DNA from: Leptospira inadai serovar Lyme str. 10
Lineage (GTDB): Bacteria; Spirochaetota; Leptospiria; Leptospirales; Leptospiraceae
Direction of reading: 5' to 3'
Length of the DNA: 64,000 nt
NCBI RefSeq assembly: GCF_000243675.2
Contig: NZ_AHMM02000015.1
Coordinates: 480,001-544,000 of the forward strand
Shown in pieces: positions 18,596 through 27,681 of this stretch; the first letter of the stretch is position 1, and every line of letters starts with the position of its first letter. The notes beneath the pieces were generated by a model. The model was not told the DNA's origin and searched no databases. It was given only the letters and a program-made list of their open reading frames with translations. A program made the position numbers and the translations under genes.

Positions 18596-18945
18596 ATAGA
18601 ACGTTCCTTCTCGGTTTTTCGATATTGACCGTCTTGACCTTGATTTCCTCCTGCACGGGAGGAGAAAAGCTTCTCTTTCAAATCGACCGATTAAAACCCG
18701 CAAAAGAGAGGCCTGCCTTTTCGAAGAATCGTATCGAGGGCGAGAATTGCGTAGGTTGGTTCTTTCCGGTTTACTTCGGAAAATTCGAACCGGATCTTCA
18801 GGCAGCGTATGATAATGCTTTGGAAAGAGCTCCTGCAGGAACGCAATCTCTCTCCGACGGAGAAGTATTTACCCGTTTCTTTCTTTTACCTCCTCTAGTT
18901 TATATCCGATGTATCGCCATCGTCGGGACTCCCAGTATGGAATAA
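18592..18945 (+). CDS. Small lipoprotein, unknown
   Basis: Encodes 117 aa. The ATG at 18592 overlaps the TGA of the previous gene. The signal sequence LLGFSILTVLTLISSC ends in a lipobox (ISSC). The mature part has GENCVGWFFPVYFGKFEPDLQ and ends FFLLPPLVYIRCIAIVG, a layout faintly like the TRL-like lipoproteins at 47653-48821 (cysteine plus a turn near the middle, hydrophobic strand with cysteine at the end). The relation is not strong enough to assign. Confidence 0.7.
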   Translation: MNRTFLLGFSILTVLTLISSCTGGEKLLFQIDRLKPAKERPAFSKNRIEGENCVGWFFPVYFGKFEPDLQAAYDNALERAPAGTQSLSDGEVFTRFFLLPPLVYIRCIAIVGTPSME

Positions 18946-19157
18946 TCGTAATCGTTAATACTCCGTTTTCGATTCAGGTAGCTCGCTGTCTTGAGTCGAT
19001 CTTGATTTAACGTCATTCGATAGTCGCTTACGAATCCGAATTTTGTTGGATGAAAAAAAGAGGTGCAGTTGAGATAAATGCTTTATCATTGAACTATTGT
19101 CTACTTCAATCGTCTAAACAGTATCCTCGGATGAAAAGGAGGGTAAGGAAGGATTTC

Positions 19158-19868
19158 ATGGAATCGGTAGTGCATAAGTCGGGAACAAGGGGAAACGTAG
19201 ATTTTGGCTGGTTGAAATCCAAACATACGTTCAGCTTCGGTTCCTATATGGATGAAAGCCGGATTCATTTCGGGGCGCTCCGAGTGTTAAACGACGATGC
19301 TATTGCAGGTGGGACGGGTTTTCCTATGCACCCCCATCAAGACATGGAGATCATCACGATTCCGTTGGAAGGGGCGGTCGAGCATAAGGATAGTATCGGT
19401 ACCAACGGTGTGATTCATGCAGGGGAAGTCCAAGTAATGTCTGCGGGAACAGGAATTAGGCATTCGGAATACAATCACTCGGAGTCGGAATTGCTGAGCT
19501 TGTTGCAGATTTGGGTAATCCCGAATAAGAGATCCGTTTCCCCGCGATACGCCCAGAAAAAATTTTCCGAAGAAGAGCGCAAAAACCGTTTTCAATTGCT
19601 GGTCTCCCCGGACCAGAACTCCGACGGGCTTTGGATCCATCAAAACGCTTGGTTTTCATTAGGAAACCTTGATAAAGGAATCGAAGTTTCTTACGAACCT
19701 AGGAATAAGAAAGGAGGGGTCTATGCATTCCTGATTTCGGGTAAGGTCGAGATCAACGGAACTGAACTTTTTTCGAGAGACGGAGCCGGCTTTGCGACGG
19801 GGGAGGTTCTTCAGGTAAAATCCCTGGAAAACTCCGAGCTTCTTTTGATAGACGTACCTGAACTTTAA
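19158..19868 (+). CDS. Pirin family protein (YhhW-like)
   Basis: Encodes 236 aa. The ATG at 19158 is preferred (AAGGAAGG five bases upstream), giving the usual pirin length; frames starting earlier add about 36 unconserved residues. Bicupin motifs: metal-binding MHPHQDMEIIT (His-X-His and downstream Glu) and GTGIRHSEYN in the first cupin, LLQIWVIP as the family strand. Characterised relatives such as E. coli YhhW oxidise quercetin, but the physiological role is usually unknown. It is cytoplasmic and monocistronic, converging with the protease at 19876. Confidence 0.85.
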   Translation: MESVVHKSGTRGNVDFGWLKSKHTFSFGSYMDESRIHFGALRVLNDDAIAGGTGFPMHPHQDMEIITIPLEGAVEHKDSIGTNGVIHAGEVQVMSAGTGIRHSEYNHSESELLSLLQIWVIPNKRSVSPRYAQKKFSEEERKNRFQLLVSPDQNSDGLWIHQNAWFSLGNLDKGIEVSYEPRNKKGGVYAFLISGKVEINGTELFSRDGAGFATGEVLQVKSLENSELLLIDVPEL

Positions 19869-19875
19869 GAAAGGT

Positions 19876-20910
19876 TTATTTTAGTTCCCTGGGTTCCACG
19901 AAAATGGTTCTCAGGGAGCCGTCTCTTAACAAACGAATCGTCAACTTTTTACCGATACTGGACTCATCCAAAACCTTATGAAGATCGTCCACTCCTTCGA
20001 TGTTCTTTTCGGCAAGTGAAATTACTATGTCTCCGTTCCGAATGCCTGCCCTGTTTGCCGGCGAATCGGTTTCCACGCTCTGGACTAAAACTCCGGATTC
20101 TTGGCCGACTCGATTTGCCCCGCGCACCGTTATCGGGATCGTTTGATTCTGTCCCCCGATACCAAGGTATCCTCGTTTCACGCTTCCGTGAGTGATCAAC
20201 CGAGTGATGACATATTCTGCCGTACTCGAGCCGACCGCGAAACAAATTCCTTGGGCCTGCAAAATGATTGCGGTATTGATTCCGATAATTCTTCCTTTCG
20301 AATTGACTAACGGACCTCCCGAATTTCCCGGGTTCAGCGCGGCATCCGTCTGGATCACGTTATCGATCAGTCTACCGGTTCGTGAGCGTAACGATCTTCC
20401 TAAGGCGCTAACGACTCCGGCCGTCACTGTGGATTCGAAACCGTACGGATTTCCTATCGCTATGACCAACTGACCGACTTTCAATTTTTGAGAATCTGCA
20501 AAGATCGCATGGCGATAACCGTTTCCTCGAATTCTAAGAACCGCGACGTCCGTATACGGATCATCGCCTACGAGTTCGGCCTCCGTTGTAGACCCGTCCG
20601 ATAATCTGACTCGGATTTTCTTGGCGTCGCTTATCACATGACTATTGGTGGCCAAAAAGCCGTCAGGAGTGACTAAGAAGCCGGAGCCGCTACCGCCCTC
20701 TCCTTTGGAATGATTGGATTCGACTTGTAAATGAACGACGGCCGGTCCGACCCGATCCACCGCATTGACTACCGATCTAGAATATGCATCTAGTAATTCC
20801 GAATCGTCGATGCTCGAGGTATTTTCATTCCGTAAAAGAGGACGACCGTTTTCAACGGGATTCGTTTCGTTCGAAACTAGTGTGGCTTTGGAACCTGTTA
20901 TTCTTACCAT
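19876..20910 (-). CDS. HtrA-like serine protease with PDZ domain, no signal peptide
   Basis: Encodes 344 aa. The trypsin-like domain shows the triad His91 (ATNSHV), Asp121 (YTDVAV) and Ser197 (NPGNSGGPL), with GSGSGFLV and AIGNPYGFES as in DegP/DegS/HtrA. One PDZ domain follows (about 245-340; GVLVQSVETDSPANRAGIRNGD). No export signal or membrane helix is seen in the first 60 residues, unlike classical DegP/DegS, which suggests a cytoplasmic form or an unrecognised secretion route. The start is weak (no strong ribosome site), so a missed upstream segment cannot be excluded. Confidence 0.85.
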   Translation of the reverse strand: MVRITGSKATLVSNETNPVENGRPLLRNENTSSIDDSELLDAYSRSVVNAVDRVGPAVVHLQVESNHSKGEGGSGSGFLVTPDGFLATNSHVISDAKKIRVRLSDGSTTEAELVGDDPYTDVAVLRIRGNGYRHAIFADSQKLKVGQLVIAIGNPYGFESTVTAGVVSALGRSLRSRTGRLIDNVIQTDAALNPGNSGGPLVNSKGRIIGINTAIILQAQGICFAVGSSTAEYVITRLITHGSVKRGYLGIGGQNQTIPITVRGANRVGQESGVLVQSVETDSPANRAGIRNGDIVISLAEKNIEGVDDLHKVLDESSIGKKLTIRLLRDGSLRTIFVEPRELK

Positions 20911-21110
20911 TCTATTTCTTGGACCCTGTAAATTAGGGAAAAATCAAAAATGTAACCAAAATAATTACGATTACGCAACTCGAAAGCCCACGATCCTCTT
21001 TTCGGTAATGGAAAATCGCGGGTCCAGCGTCCTTCTCGAAGGTCCCGTCGAAGTCGATTTCGTTTATTATAAAAACGATGGCTCCATAATTATTTATGGA
21101 AAAGTTTATA

Positions 21111-21425
21111 TTAGGTTCGTTTCCAGTCCGACGGTTTCGGATAAACGGGCTTATACTGTACGGTTGTGGTTCCTTGGGAAAACATATCCGGAACCGTTCT
21201 TCTCCAATTTAGAAAATGCGGGGTCTCCAAATGCGATCTTCTAAACCCTTCCGTTTCGTACGCTTCGATTAACAAAAATCGTCCCTCGTCACCCTCATTT
21301 TGGAGAAAGTCGAATCGGTAAACGCCGTTCTCTTTTATGGATTCCTTTGCGAGATCGGAGCTTATTTGCAGAAATTCTTGGATTTTTTCCGGAAGAATTT
21401 TGTAGGAAGAAACCGTTACTATCAT
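21111..21425 (-). CDS. Antibiotic-biosynthesis-monooxygenase (ABM) domain protein
   Basis: Encodes 104 aa. Ferredoxin-like ABM fold signatures: VSSYKILPEKIQEFLQISSDL, then GVYRFDFLQNEGDEGRFLLIEAYET and HLETPHFLNW. Small ABM proteins are usually cofactor-free monooxygenases or quinol oxygenases (YgiN type) acting in the cytoplasm as dimers. The gene is divergent from the nitronate monooxygenase at 21510, with 84 bases between them, and may share a regulatory region with it. Confidence 0.75.
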   Translation of the reverse strand: MIVTVSSYKILPEKIQEFLQISSDLAKESIKENGVYRFDFLQNEGDEGRFLLIEAYETEGFRRSHLETPHFLNWRRTVPDMFSQGTTTVQYKPVYPKPSDWKRT

Positions 21426-21509
21426 AATGCGTTCAATACTAGATTTCGATTTCTAGACAGCCAGAAAAAAAAGATGGATTCGCTGGCTGATCGGTAAAAG
21501 CTTCTCTTC

Positions 21510-22427
21510 ATGAAAATACGTACGTCCATCACTGATATGCTCGGAATCGATTTGCCGATCATCGGTGCTCCAATGTTTCTTGTTTCGTATCCGGATCTGG
21601 TCGTCGCCGTATCGGAAGCGGGGGGACTGGGAACATTTCCCTCTCAAAACTATAGAACCATCGAAGAATTGCGGAGAGGGTTGGAGGAAATTCGCTCCAG
21701 AACCAAAAAACCTATCGGTGTTAACTTAATTTTGCATAAGGATCACAATCCGAATTGGGCTAAGCATTTGGAGGTCCTCTTGGAATTCAAAGTGGAACTC
21801 ATCATTACTAGTTTGGGAAGTCCCCGGAGTATAGTTGGAGAAGCCAAATCCGTCGGAACGAAAGTTTTTTGCGACGTCACGACTTTAAAGCATGCAAGGA
21901 TCGTCGCGAAGTCCGGTGCGGATGCTCTTGTCGCGGTCGCGCAAGGAGCGGGTGGACACGCAGGAGCGATCTCTCCGTTTAGTCTGTTTCCATATTTAAA
22001 AAAGGAAGTCGGATTACCCGTTATTGCAGCGGGAGCGATCAGCGGAGGCGCGCAGATGGCCGCGGCACTTTCGCTAGGAGCGGACGCCGTCTATATCGGA
22101 ACCAGGCTTATAGCTTCCAAAGAGGCTTCCGCCTCCGAAGAATATAAGCAAATGATTGTGGACTCTCCTCCCGAAGAAATCGTATACACCGAAAAAATTT
22201 CCGGGATTCCCGCAAACTGGTTAAGACGATCCGTCGAGAAGGCCGGAGACGATTTTCATAGCAATCGAACCCATAGTATCGATCAGGAATTTAAACGCTG
22301 GAAAGATATCTGGTCCGCGGGTCAGGGAGTCGCCCAAATCGAGTCCGTATTGCCTGCGGGTGACATCGTTCGAAATATGGCGAAAGAATACGGCGAAATC
22401 ATAGGTAAATTACCGAAGCCCGGATAA
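21510..22427 (+). CDS. Nitronate monooxygenase (2-nitropropane dioxygenase family)
   Basis: Encodes 305 aa. FMN-binding TIM barrel: the N-terminal IDLPIIGAPMFLVSYPDLVVAVSEAGGLG, QGAGGHAG (with the family histidine) and PVIAAGAISGGAQM plus GADAVYIGTRLIASKEA near the phosphate-binding site. The family oxidises alkyl nitronates such as propionate-3-nitronate; relatives such as FabK act in lipid synthesis, but length and motifs fit nitronate monooxygenase better. Its stop codon sits inside a strong hairpin (22405-22447). The thioesterase gene follows after 63 bases. Confidence 0.85.
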   Translation: MKIRTSITDMLGIDLPIIGAPMFLVSYPDLVVAVSEAGGLGTFPSQNYRTIEELRRGLEEIRSRTKKPIGVNLILHKDHNPNWAKHLEVLLEFKVELIITSLGSPRSIVGEAKSVGTKVFCDVTTLKHARIVAKSGADALVAVAQGAGGHAGAISPFSLFPYLKKEVGLPVIAAGAISGGAQMAAALSLGADAVYIGTRLIASKEASASEEYKQMIVDSPPEEIVYTEKISGIPANWLRRSVEKAGDDFHSNRTHSIDQEFKRWKDIWSAGQGVAQIESVLPAGDIVRNMAKEYGEIIGKLPKPG

Positions 22428-22447
22428 TCCGGATCTCGGTAATTTAC
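22405..22447 (+). terminator. Long hairpin spanning the nitronate monooxygenase stop codon
   Basis: Outer arms GTAAATTACCGA (22405-22416) and TCGGTAATTTAC (22436-22447) pair perfectly over 12 bp, enclosing a 5-bp inner stem (CCGGA/TCCGG) with the TAA stop in its loop. No T run follows, so it may stabilise RNA or slow transcription. Confidence 0.4.
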
Positions 22448-22490
22448 GAATCCCGGCCTTCGTCGTTGTATTAAGGATTTCGAAATAACT

Positions 22491-22940
22491 ATGAGCCGAG
22501 AATTTAAACCTAGAGGCGCCGATTATAAGAAAAGAGTTAAACAGATTTTTCTGGAGGCTAATTTTATTCGCTTATTAGAAATCGAATTGCTCGAGATCGA
22601 ACCCGGTTTGATTCGAACTTCGTTAACGGTTCAGGATAAGCATAAGCAACAGAATAACTTCGTGCATGCCGGAGTGATTTCCACATTAGCCGATCATAGC
22701 GCCGGAGCTGCTGCAGGAACTCTGATCGGAGAACAGCAGGTTGTTCTTACGCTGGAATTTAAGGTTAATTTACTCAGACCTGGCATCGGAGATCGTCTCC
22801 GATGCCAGGCTAAAGTTATCTATCAGGGGAAGACGATAATCGTTGCCGAATCGGAAGTCTTTGCGGAGCATCATAAAAGGGAAAAATTGATCGCAAAGGC
22901 TACCGTAACTCTGGCAGTCCTAGGAAAGCTATACGGTTAG
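22491..22940 (+). CDS. PaaI-type hotdog thioesterase
   Basis: Encodes 149 aa. Hotdog-fold signatures: NFVHAGVISTLADHSAGAAAGTL (the family aspartate in ADHSAG) and FKVNLLRPGIGDRLRCQAKVIYQGKTIIVAESEVF. PaaI-type enzymes hydrolyse acyl- or aryl-CoA thioesters in the cytoplasm. Length is normal. A perfect 14-bp inverted repeat lies inside the coding sequence at 22779-22809. It is probably co-transcribed with the nitronate monooxygenase, unless the hairpin at that gene's stop separates them. Confidence 0.8.
   Translation: MSREFKPRGADYKKRVKQIFLEANFIRLLEIELLEIEPGLIRTSLTVQDKHKQQNNFVHAGVISTLADHSAGAAAGTLIGEQQVVLTLEFKVNLLRPGIGDRLRCQAKVIYQGKTIIVAESEVFAEHHKREKLIAKATVTLAVLGKLYG
22779..22809. repeat. Perfect 14-bp inverted repeat inside the thioesterase gene
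   Basis: CCTGGCATCGGAGA, a 3-base TCG loop, then TCTCCGATGCCAGG. The stem encodes part of RPGIGDRLRCQ. A perfect GC-rich stem of this length inside a coding region is unusual. Confidence 0.7.
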
Positions 22941-23032
22941 ACTAAAGCCGAATGCTTCGATTCATTAAATGAAATTCGCCGGCCTAGCTTTAAATGCAAA
23001 GTCAAGACGAGACTTGGCGAATCGAAAAGACC

Positions 23033-23308
23033 TCATTTGTTGTTCGAAAAGCTGACAGGAATCAGATGAAAAACGCCGAAGATAAAAACTTGAGCGGCAT
23101 CCGATATTTTAAAGCCGCCTCTCTGCGGAGCCCTTATCGTATAGATAATCGTCTCAATTACATGAGCCGCTAGTATCACCCAACCGAAAAGTATAATGAT
23201 TCCATCATATTGCGGGATCAGTCGAATCATTTGAAATAAAAGGGCGATCCATGCGATCCAGAATAGGCCGGTTACGGTCTTAGAAATCGAATTGATTGCG
23301 TTCATCAA
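23033..23308 (-). CDS. DUF1145-like small membrane protein
   Basis: Encodes 91 aa with three hydrophobic segments (TGLFWIAWIALLFQMI, GIIILFGWVILAAHVIETII, AAQVFIFGVFHLIPV). The AHVIE segment and overall length fit the DUF1145 (YhhL) family of inner-membrane proteins of unknown function. It stands alone on the minus strand, converging with the thioesterase gene. Confidence 0.6.
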   Translation of the reverse strand: MMNAINSISKTVTGLFWIAWIALLFQMIRLIPQYDGIIILFGWVILAAHVIETIIYTIRAPQRGGFKISDAAQVFIFGVFHLIPVSFSNNK

Positions 23309-23407
23309 ACCTCCAGGGAAATCCCCAATTCGTCGCTTATCCGAACCTGTAATCCGAAAAGGTCAAGAAAAACTTAAAGCATTCGAAGCGAACGCTATTA
23401 GCGTTGT

Positions 23408-24004
23408 CTAGGATTGGGACTCTATTTCTATCTTTTCGTCCTGTTCCGCTTCGTTCAGAACCGGACCCGTTAATTCATCGAATAGGGCCCGGAGTAAATG
23501 ATAATAAGGGACCGCTTTCTGCGCTACGGATTCTCCGAACTTTTGCGTATACGTTTTGCGAAGCGATTGCTCGTCTTCCCCCTCCGTCGAATAAGTGGCG
23601 GAAGCCAGCGCCTCCCAGAGAATAGCGTTGGAGGAGCAGTTCTTTAATTGTCCAAGAGCCGAGAGCCGAATTTCTGATTTTCGAGACTCTTCCGTGAGTT
23701 TCAGCATAAGGATTCCCTGGGCTTTTCCAGGTAAACCGGTACAATCGGCGCCCTTATTCTTCGGATTCGGATAGACGATGAATTCCTTATGATGAGCTAG
23801 ATATTGTTCGGACATCGACTTTGCCATCCCGGATTCGGGTAGACCGATCGAAGACGTCGAATCTAGGATTACGACGACTCTTTTGAATTGTGTTAAGGAT
23901 TTTTCAAATTCGGGTGAAGATTTCACATAACGCACCGTGCAATTTGAAACAAGGCAGAGGACAAAAACGAAAAGTAAGGCTGTTATCTTTCTGAAACGTA
24001 TCAT
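23408..24004 (-). CDS. Lipoprotein of the MXAN_6521/LA_1396 type
   Basis: Encodes 198 aa. The signal peptide ALLFVFVLCLVSNC ends in a lipobox. The mature domain (VVVILDSTSSIGLPESGMAKSMSEQYLAHH; GLPGKAQGILMLKLTEES; FGESVAQKAVPYYHLLRALFDEL) agrees with my memory of a lipoprotein family named for Myxococcus MXAN_6521 and Leptospira LA_1396; a database match would be needed to confirm it. It overlaps the MMPL gene by four bases, so it is probably a partner lipoprotein of that exporter. Confidence 0.7.
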   Translation of the reverse strand: MIRFRKITALLFVFVLCLVSNCTVRYVKSSPEFEKSLTQFKRVVVILDSTSSIGLPESGMAKSMSEQYLAHHKEFIVYPNPKNKGADCTGLPGKAQGILMLKLTEESRKSEIRLSALGQLKNCSSNAILWEALASATYSTEGEDEQSLRKTYTQKFGESVAQKAVPYYHLLRALFDELTGPVLNEAEQDEKIEIESQS

Positions 24005-26931
24005 TTAGATTTCTTTTTCGGGATTTTTTTCTTGAGTGGAATCTTCGGTTTCACGTCGCTCTTCGCTATTCTTGGCTTCGGCTGAATCGGGAGTGCCTCG
24101 GGAATCTTCGCTTCTAACGTCGGTTCTTCCGCTTCCTCAGGCCCAAGACCCAAAGGAACCGTTTCGGATTCCTCGGACTTTCTGGATCGGTATGCCAATT
24201 CTAAGATTGCCGGCAAAAGAGTTAAGGCGATTAAGAGGCAGGCGGCAATTCCGATTGTCGCCACTTTCCCGATGGAGTGCAATCCTCTTTGGTCCGCGAG
24301 TAGTAATGCGCTCCATCCTACTAATGTAGTTAACGTGGAAGCAATCACTGCCGGCCCGACCATTGCCATGGCTCTGACGATATCGTGATCCTCTCTAAAG
24401 CGATAGTAGATGTAGATTCCGTTTTGGATTCCATATCCGATCACGACGGGAAAAACAAGGACGTTCATAAAATTGAGTTTTAAGCCGATCAAAGCCATAA
24501 AACCAACCGTAACTAAAATTCCTAAAAGCAAGGGAATCAAAGATAGAACGGCAGGCAAAAAAGCTCTATAAAAAAGAATTAATACGATAATCACTAAAAA
24601 CAATGTGATCAAAAATGCCGCAAATCCCTCTTTTTGGACGATCAGGATCAAATTTGCAAAAAGCATCAAACTTCCCGCAGTGCTCGTCTTGAACGTATAC
24701 GATCTTGCTTGCGCGACATTCTTATAGGGTCTATGTTCGAGGATCGTCTCGACGGTACCGGGTAGAATCTTTAAGGAAAGAAATTTTTCCTTAGTATAAG
24801 AATTCAATGCGGCAAGAAGGGCCCTCTCTTCCGACTTTGAATACGTTTCTTTACTTGGTTCAATAAATCCTTTTCCGGCGATGCCCGTGGAATATAAGAT
24901 CGTATTTAAATTTCTGCGGGAAATTTTCGGTACTTCCAGTTGTCCGACTGCGGCAAAGAATTCCAATAGCTTTCCGCCATGCCATAGAGCCACTTTCGGA
25001 TACAGGAAGACTATATGACCTTTTTCTTTCGAAGTAGGAATTTCCTTAAATTGAGTTGCAAAATAATCCGGAACTTCCCGGTATCCGTACGGTTTTACCG
25101 AAAGAAATACTTTGGCTTTAGGAAGATACTTTCTCTGTTCGGGTTTTAGAAACGCCGGTTTGACGGGCTTCATATCTTTCGAAATCTGATCTAGAATTTT
25201 ACGATTTGCTAATTGTTGCCCATAGGGTGGAACGAAATTCCAAAGCGAAACGACTTGGTCCACGGAACCGGAAATTTCCTCCGGGACCGGATTCATATAG
25301 TCGAATACGGCTTCGGATTCCTCCAAAGTATTCACGACTATCGCTTGCGGATCCGACGAAATATCGAACCGATCCGAGATTTCGTCGTAGAGGTTTACGG
25401 ATTCTTGATTCTCGACGAGTAAGTTTCTGCCGTTCACGTCGAACTCGACTTTAGGAGCGAAGAATCCCAGAAAGAGGACAGCCAGTACGACTACCGTCGC
25501 AAGCAACCCGGGTCTGGAATAAAATTTTCTCAGTATTCGGGAGGGTGTCTGTTGTGCTTCGTTTAATAGAAAAACTTTCGATAAGCGCGGGAACCATTTT
25601 AAAAGTAACGTAATCTGTATTGCCGTAACCGCGTACATCGTCACGGCGATTACGAGAGTTCCGTAGGTCGCTATGATTCCGAATTCGCTGAAGCCCCGAA
25701 ACTCCGAAAAGGAAAGCACCACGAATGCCGAAGTGGTCGTTAATGCCGAACTTAAGGAGGCTACTCCCGTATGATAAATCGTATCCTTGATGGATCGAAT
25801 TAAATCCTGCTTTTTGGTGAATTCTTCCCTAAATCGATACAAGAATTGAATTCCATAGTCGATGCCTAGACCCATTAAAATGGACCCGATGATGCTGGTG
25901 ATGCTATTTAGCTCTCCGATAAAAAACCCTGTGATCCCGAAAGTTATCAATAATCCCGAAAAAAGGGAAAAAAGAAGCATAGCGATGAAAAGAGGGTTTC
26001 TGAAGAACAGCAAAAGTAAAAACGCGATTCCTGCAAATGATGCAATTCCGATCGGCTTCAAGGCGCCTATCAAAGTCTCATAATCGTCTTGGTTAAGTTT
26101 ATAGGTTCCGGTATAGCCCGCGTAAACGCCGTCCTTTTCTAGATGGGATTCCTTTACTATGGTTTGGATTCTTTGGTCCAGCCGTTTGTCAAAATCGATA
26201 TCTACGAAAGATCCGGTCGGTTTGATCAATAATAAGAGCATTCCCTTGTCGGGAGAAATATTATATTCGTCGAATATATCTCGCTTAGCTAAGCGCTGGT
26301 ATTTGGAAATAATATCGTTAAAATCGGGGTTATATTCCTCGTCGGTCAGCTTTATGAAGAAGGGGTTTGCGCGTTCAACTTCCTCTTCGATTTTTCGTTT
26401 GACTCTTTTTCGTATTTCGCTCAAGTCTTCCGTTTTTAAAAATAGAGGAAGCCTATCTTGCAAAAAGGAAACGTTATATCGGTACGATACGAATCGAACG
26501 AATTCCTTATCCGCCAAAAATAATTCGGCGAGTTTTTCGGAGGACCGTTTGAGGACCTTTTCCCTCTCTTTATAATAGGCTAAATGCTTCCGTTTTTCCG
26601 CATCGGCAAGATCGAGTTCTTTTTTTTGCAGATCGACATTGCCGTCCCGCTTAGCTTGAAAGGCTTTCACTAAGTGGGAGGTCATTCCCTTCTCGTCCTT
26701 AAACTTGAGAACTACGGTATAAAATCCGCTTCCTCCGACCATTTCGATCACTTTACGCGTTATGACGACCGAAGGGTTTTCCGGAGGCAATAGTTCCAGA
26801 TTGTTGCTATTGATCGATAATCGAGTCGTATAAAATGCGGAAACGAAGAGGAAAATCAATAGGCAGATTGATGACGTTACCGGACGAGTCAGTACTGCGT
26901 CAGTCGATTTAGAGAGAAATTTTCTCATCAA
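24001..26931 (-). CDS. MMPL/RND lipid exporter, HpnN-like
   Basis: Encodes 976 aa with the duplicated RND layout: helix 1 (SSICLLIFLFVSAFYTT), a large periplasmic loop (about 45-280), helices 2-6 with the MMPL motif GSILMGLGIDYGIQFLYRFRE, then a second half with the same order and the motif VFPVVIGYGIQNGIYIYYRFRE. A Lys/Pro-rich cytoplasmic tail (about 925-976) ends in poly-lysine. HpnN of hopanoid-making bacteria, which moves hopanoids to the outer membrane, has this organisation. The gene lies between the LA_1396-like lipoprotein and the MlaC-like protein and overlaps both by four bases, so all three form one unit. Confidence 0.85.
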   Translation of the reverse strand: MMRKFLSKSTDAVLTRPVTSSICLLIFLFVSAFYTTRLSINSNNLELLPPENPSVVITRKVIEMVGGSGFYTVVLKFKDEKGMTSHLVKAFQAKRDGNVDLQKKELDLADAEKRKHLAYYKEREKVLKRSSEKLAELFLADKEFVRFVSYRYNVSFLQDRLPLFLKTEDLSEIRKRVKRKIEEEVERANPFFIKLTDEEYNPDFNDIISKYQRLAKRDIFDEYNISPDKGMLLLLIKPTGSFVDIDFDKRLDQRIQTIVKESHLEKDGVYAGYTGTYKLNQDDYETLIGALKPIGIASFAGIAFLLLLFFRNPLFIAMLLFSLFSGLLITFGITGFFIGELNSITSIIGSILMGLGIDYGIQFLYRFREEFTKKQDLIRSIKDTIYHTGVASLSSALTTTSAFVVLSFSEFRGFSEFGIIATYGTLVIAVTMYAVTAIQITLLLKWFPRLSKVFLLNEAQQTPSRILRKFYSRPGLLATVVVLAVLFLGFFAPKVEFDVNGRNLLVENQESVNLYDEISDRFDISSDPQAIVVNTLEESEAVFDYMNPVPEEISGSVDQVVSLWNFVPPYGQQLANRKILDQISKDMKPVKPAFLKPEQRKYLPKAKVFLSVKPYGYREVPDYFATQFKEIPTSKEKGHIVFLYPKVALWHGGKLLEFFAAVGQLEVPKISRRNLNTILYSTGIAGKGFIEPSKETYSKSEERALLAALNSYTKEKFLSLKILPGTVETILEHRPYKNVAQARSYTFKTSTAGSLMLFANLILIVQKEGFAAFLITLFLVIIVLILFYRAFLPAVLSLIPLLLGILVTVGFMALIGLKLNFMNVLVFPVVIGYGIQNGIYIYYRFREDHDIVRAMAMVGPAVIASTLTTLVGWSALLLADQRGLHSIGKVATIGIAACLLIALTLLPAILELAYRSRKSEESETVPLGLGPEEAEEPTLEAKIPEALPIQPKPRIAKSDVKPKIPLKKKIPKKKSK

Positions 26932-27515
26932 TTTTTAGCCGCTTTCTGAACTAAAGCGATGGTTCCTTTGACTCCATTTTTTTTTAAGGACGGTTCTATA
27001 TTTTTCGTGCGATTAATGTCGGTCGCGAGCTTTCCTTCAGTTTCAAAATCCGTAATATACCAATTCCCGTCGATTTCGGAAAGAATCCATGCGAAGGAAA
27101 CTTGATCCGAACCTTTATACAAAATCGAGGAACCGATTCTGATTCGCTTATCTTTAAGGATCGGTTTTTCGTAGGTGATATCTATCTTATCGAAATATTT
27201 TACCGCGATCGGAAAGGCCTTATTCACTATATACTCGGCGATCGCATCTTCGAATTCCTTTCTTTCCGCACTCGAAAATTTAGACGCGCCGATTAGCGAT
27301 TCTGAAAAACGACCCACATGGATCAAAGCGAGGGCCTTGTCATTTTTTTTATATCGAATAAAGCCGACCAACTTTTTAACCGCGGAAAGAGACGATTCCT
27401 CCGGTGAGACCGCTGTTTCCGTCGGAGGTGGAGTTGTAGGTTGAGCCTCTTCGGAAAACAGAGTAGTATTTGCGAAGAGCAGGATGCTGATTAGAAAAAT
27501 TCGGGTTTGTTTCAC
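26928..27515 (-). CDS. MlaC/Ttg2D (HpnM-like) periplasmic lipid-binding protein
   Basis: Encodes 195 aa. The signal peptide IFLISILLFANTTLFSE is followed by a Pro/Thr-rich linker and the toluene-tolerance Ttg2/MlaC domain (about 45-190). Family features are the N-terminal helices (AVKKLVGFIRYKKND), FSSAERKEFEDAIAEYIVNKAFP and the closing signature DGNWYITDFETEG. Such proteins ferry phospholipids or hopanoids across the periplasm. It is first in the operon with the MMPL exporter and the LA_1396-like lipoprotein. Confidence 0.8.
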   Translation of the reverse strand: MKQTRIFLISILLFANTTLFSEEAQPTTPPPTETAVSPEESSLSAVKKLVGFIRYKKNDKALALIHVGRFSESLIGASKFSSAERKEFEDAIAEYIVNKAFPIAVKYFDKIDITYEKPILKDKRIRIGSSILYKGSDQVSFAWILSEIDGNWYITDFETEGKLATDINRTKNIEPSLKKNGVKGTIALVQKAAKN

Positions 27516-27681
27516 GAGTCGTACCTGATATCGGAAGGGTCCGAGGAGTTTTATTTACGTCCGAAGGTTGCCGATGGCTGAATGGATCGAACTTTTCGTA
27601 CAGTACCCGGTGGGGAAGTTCTAAGTCAACGGAAATACCCTCCGCAAACTTACGTTTCCATCTAAATAAAGGTTTATCCGT

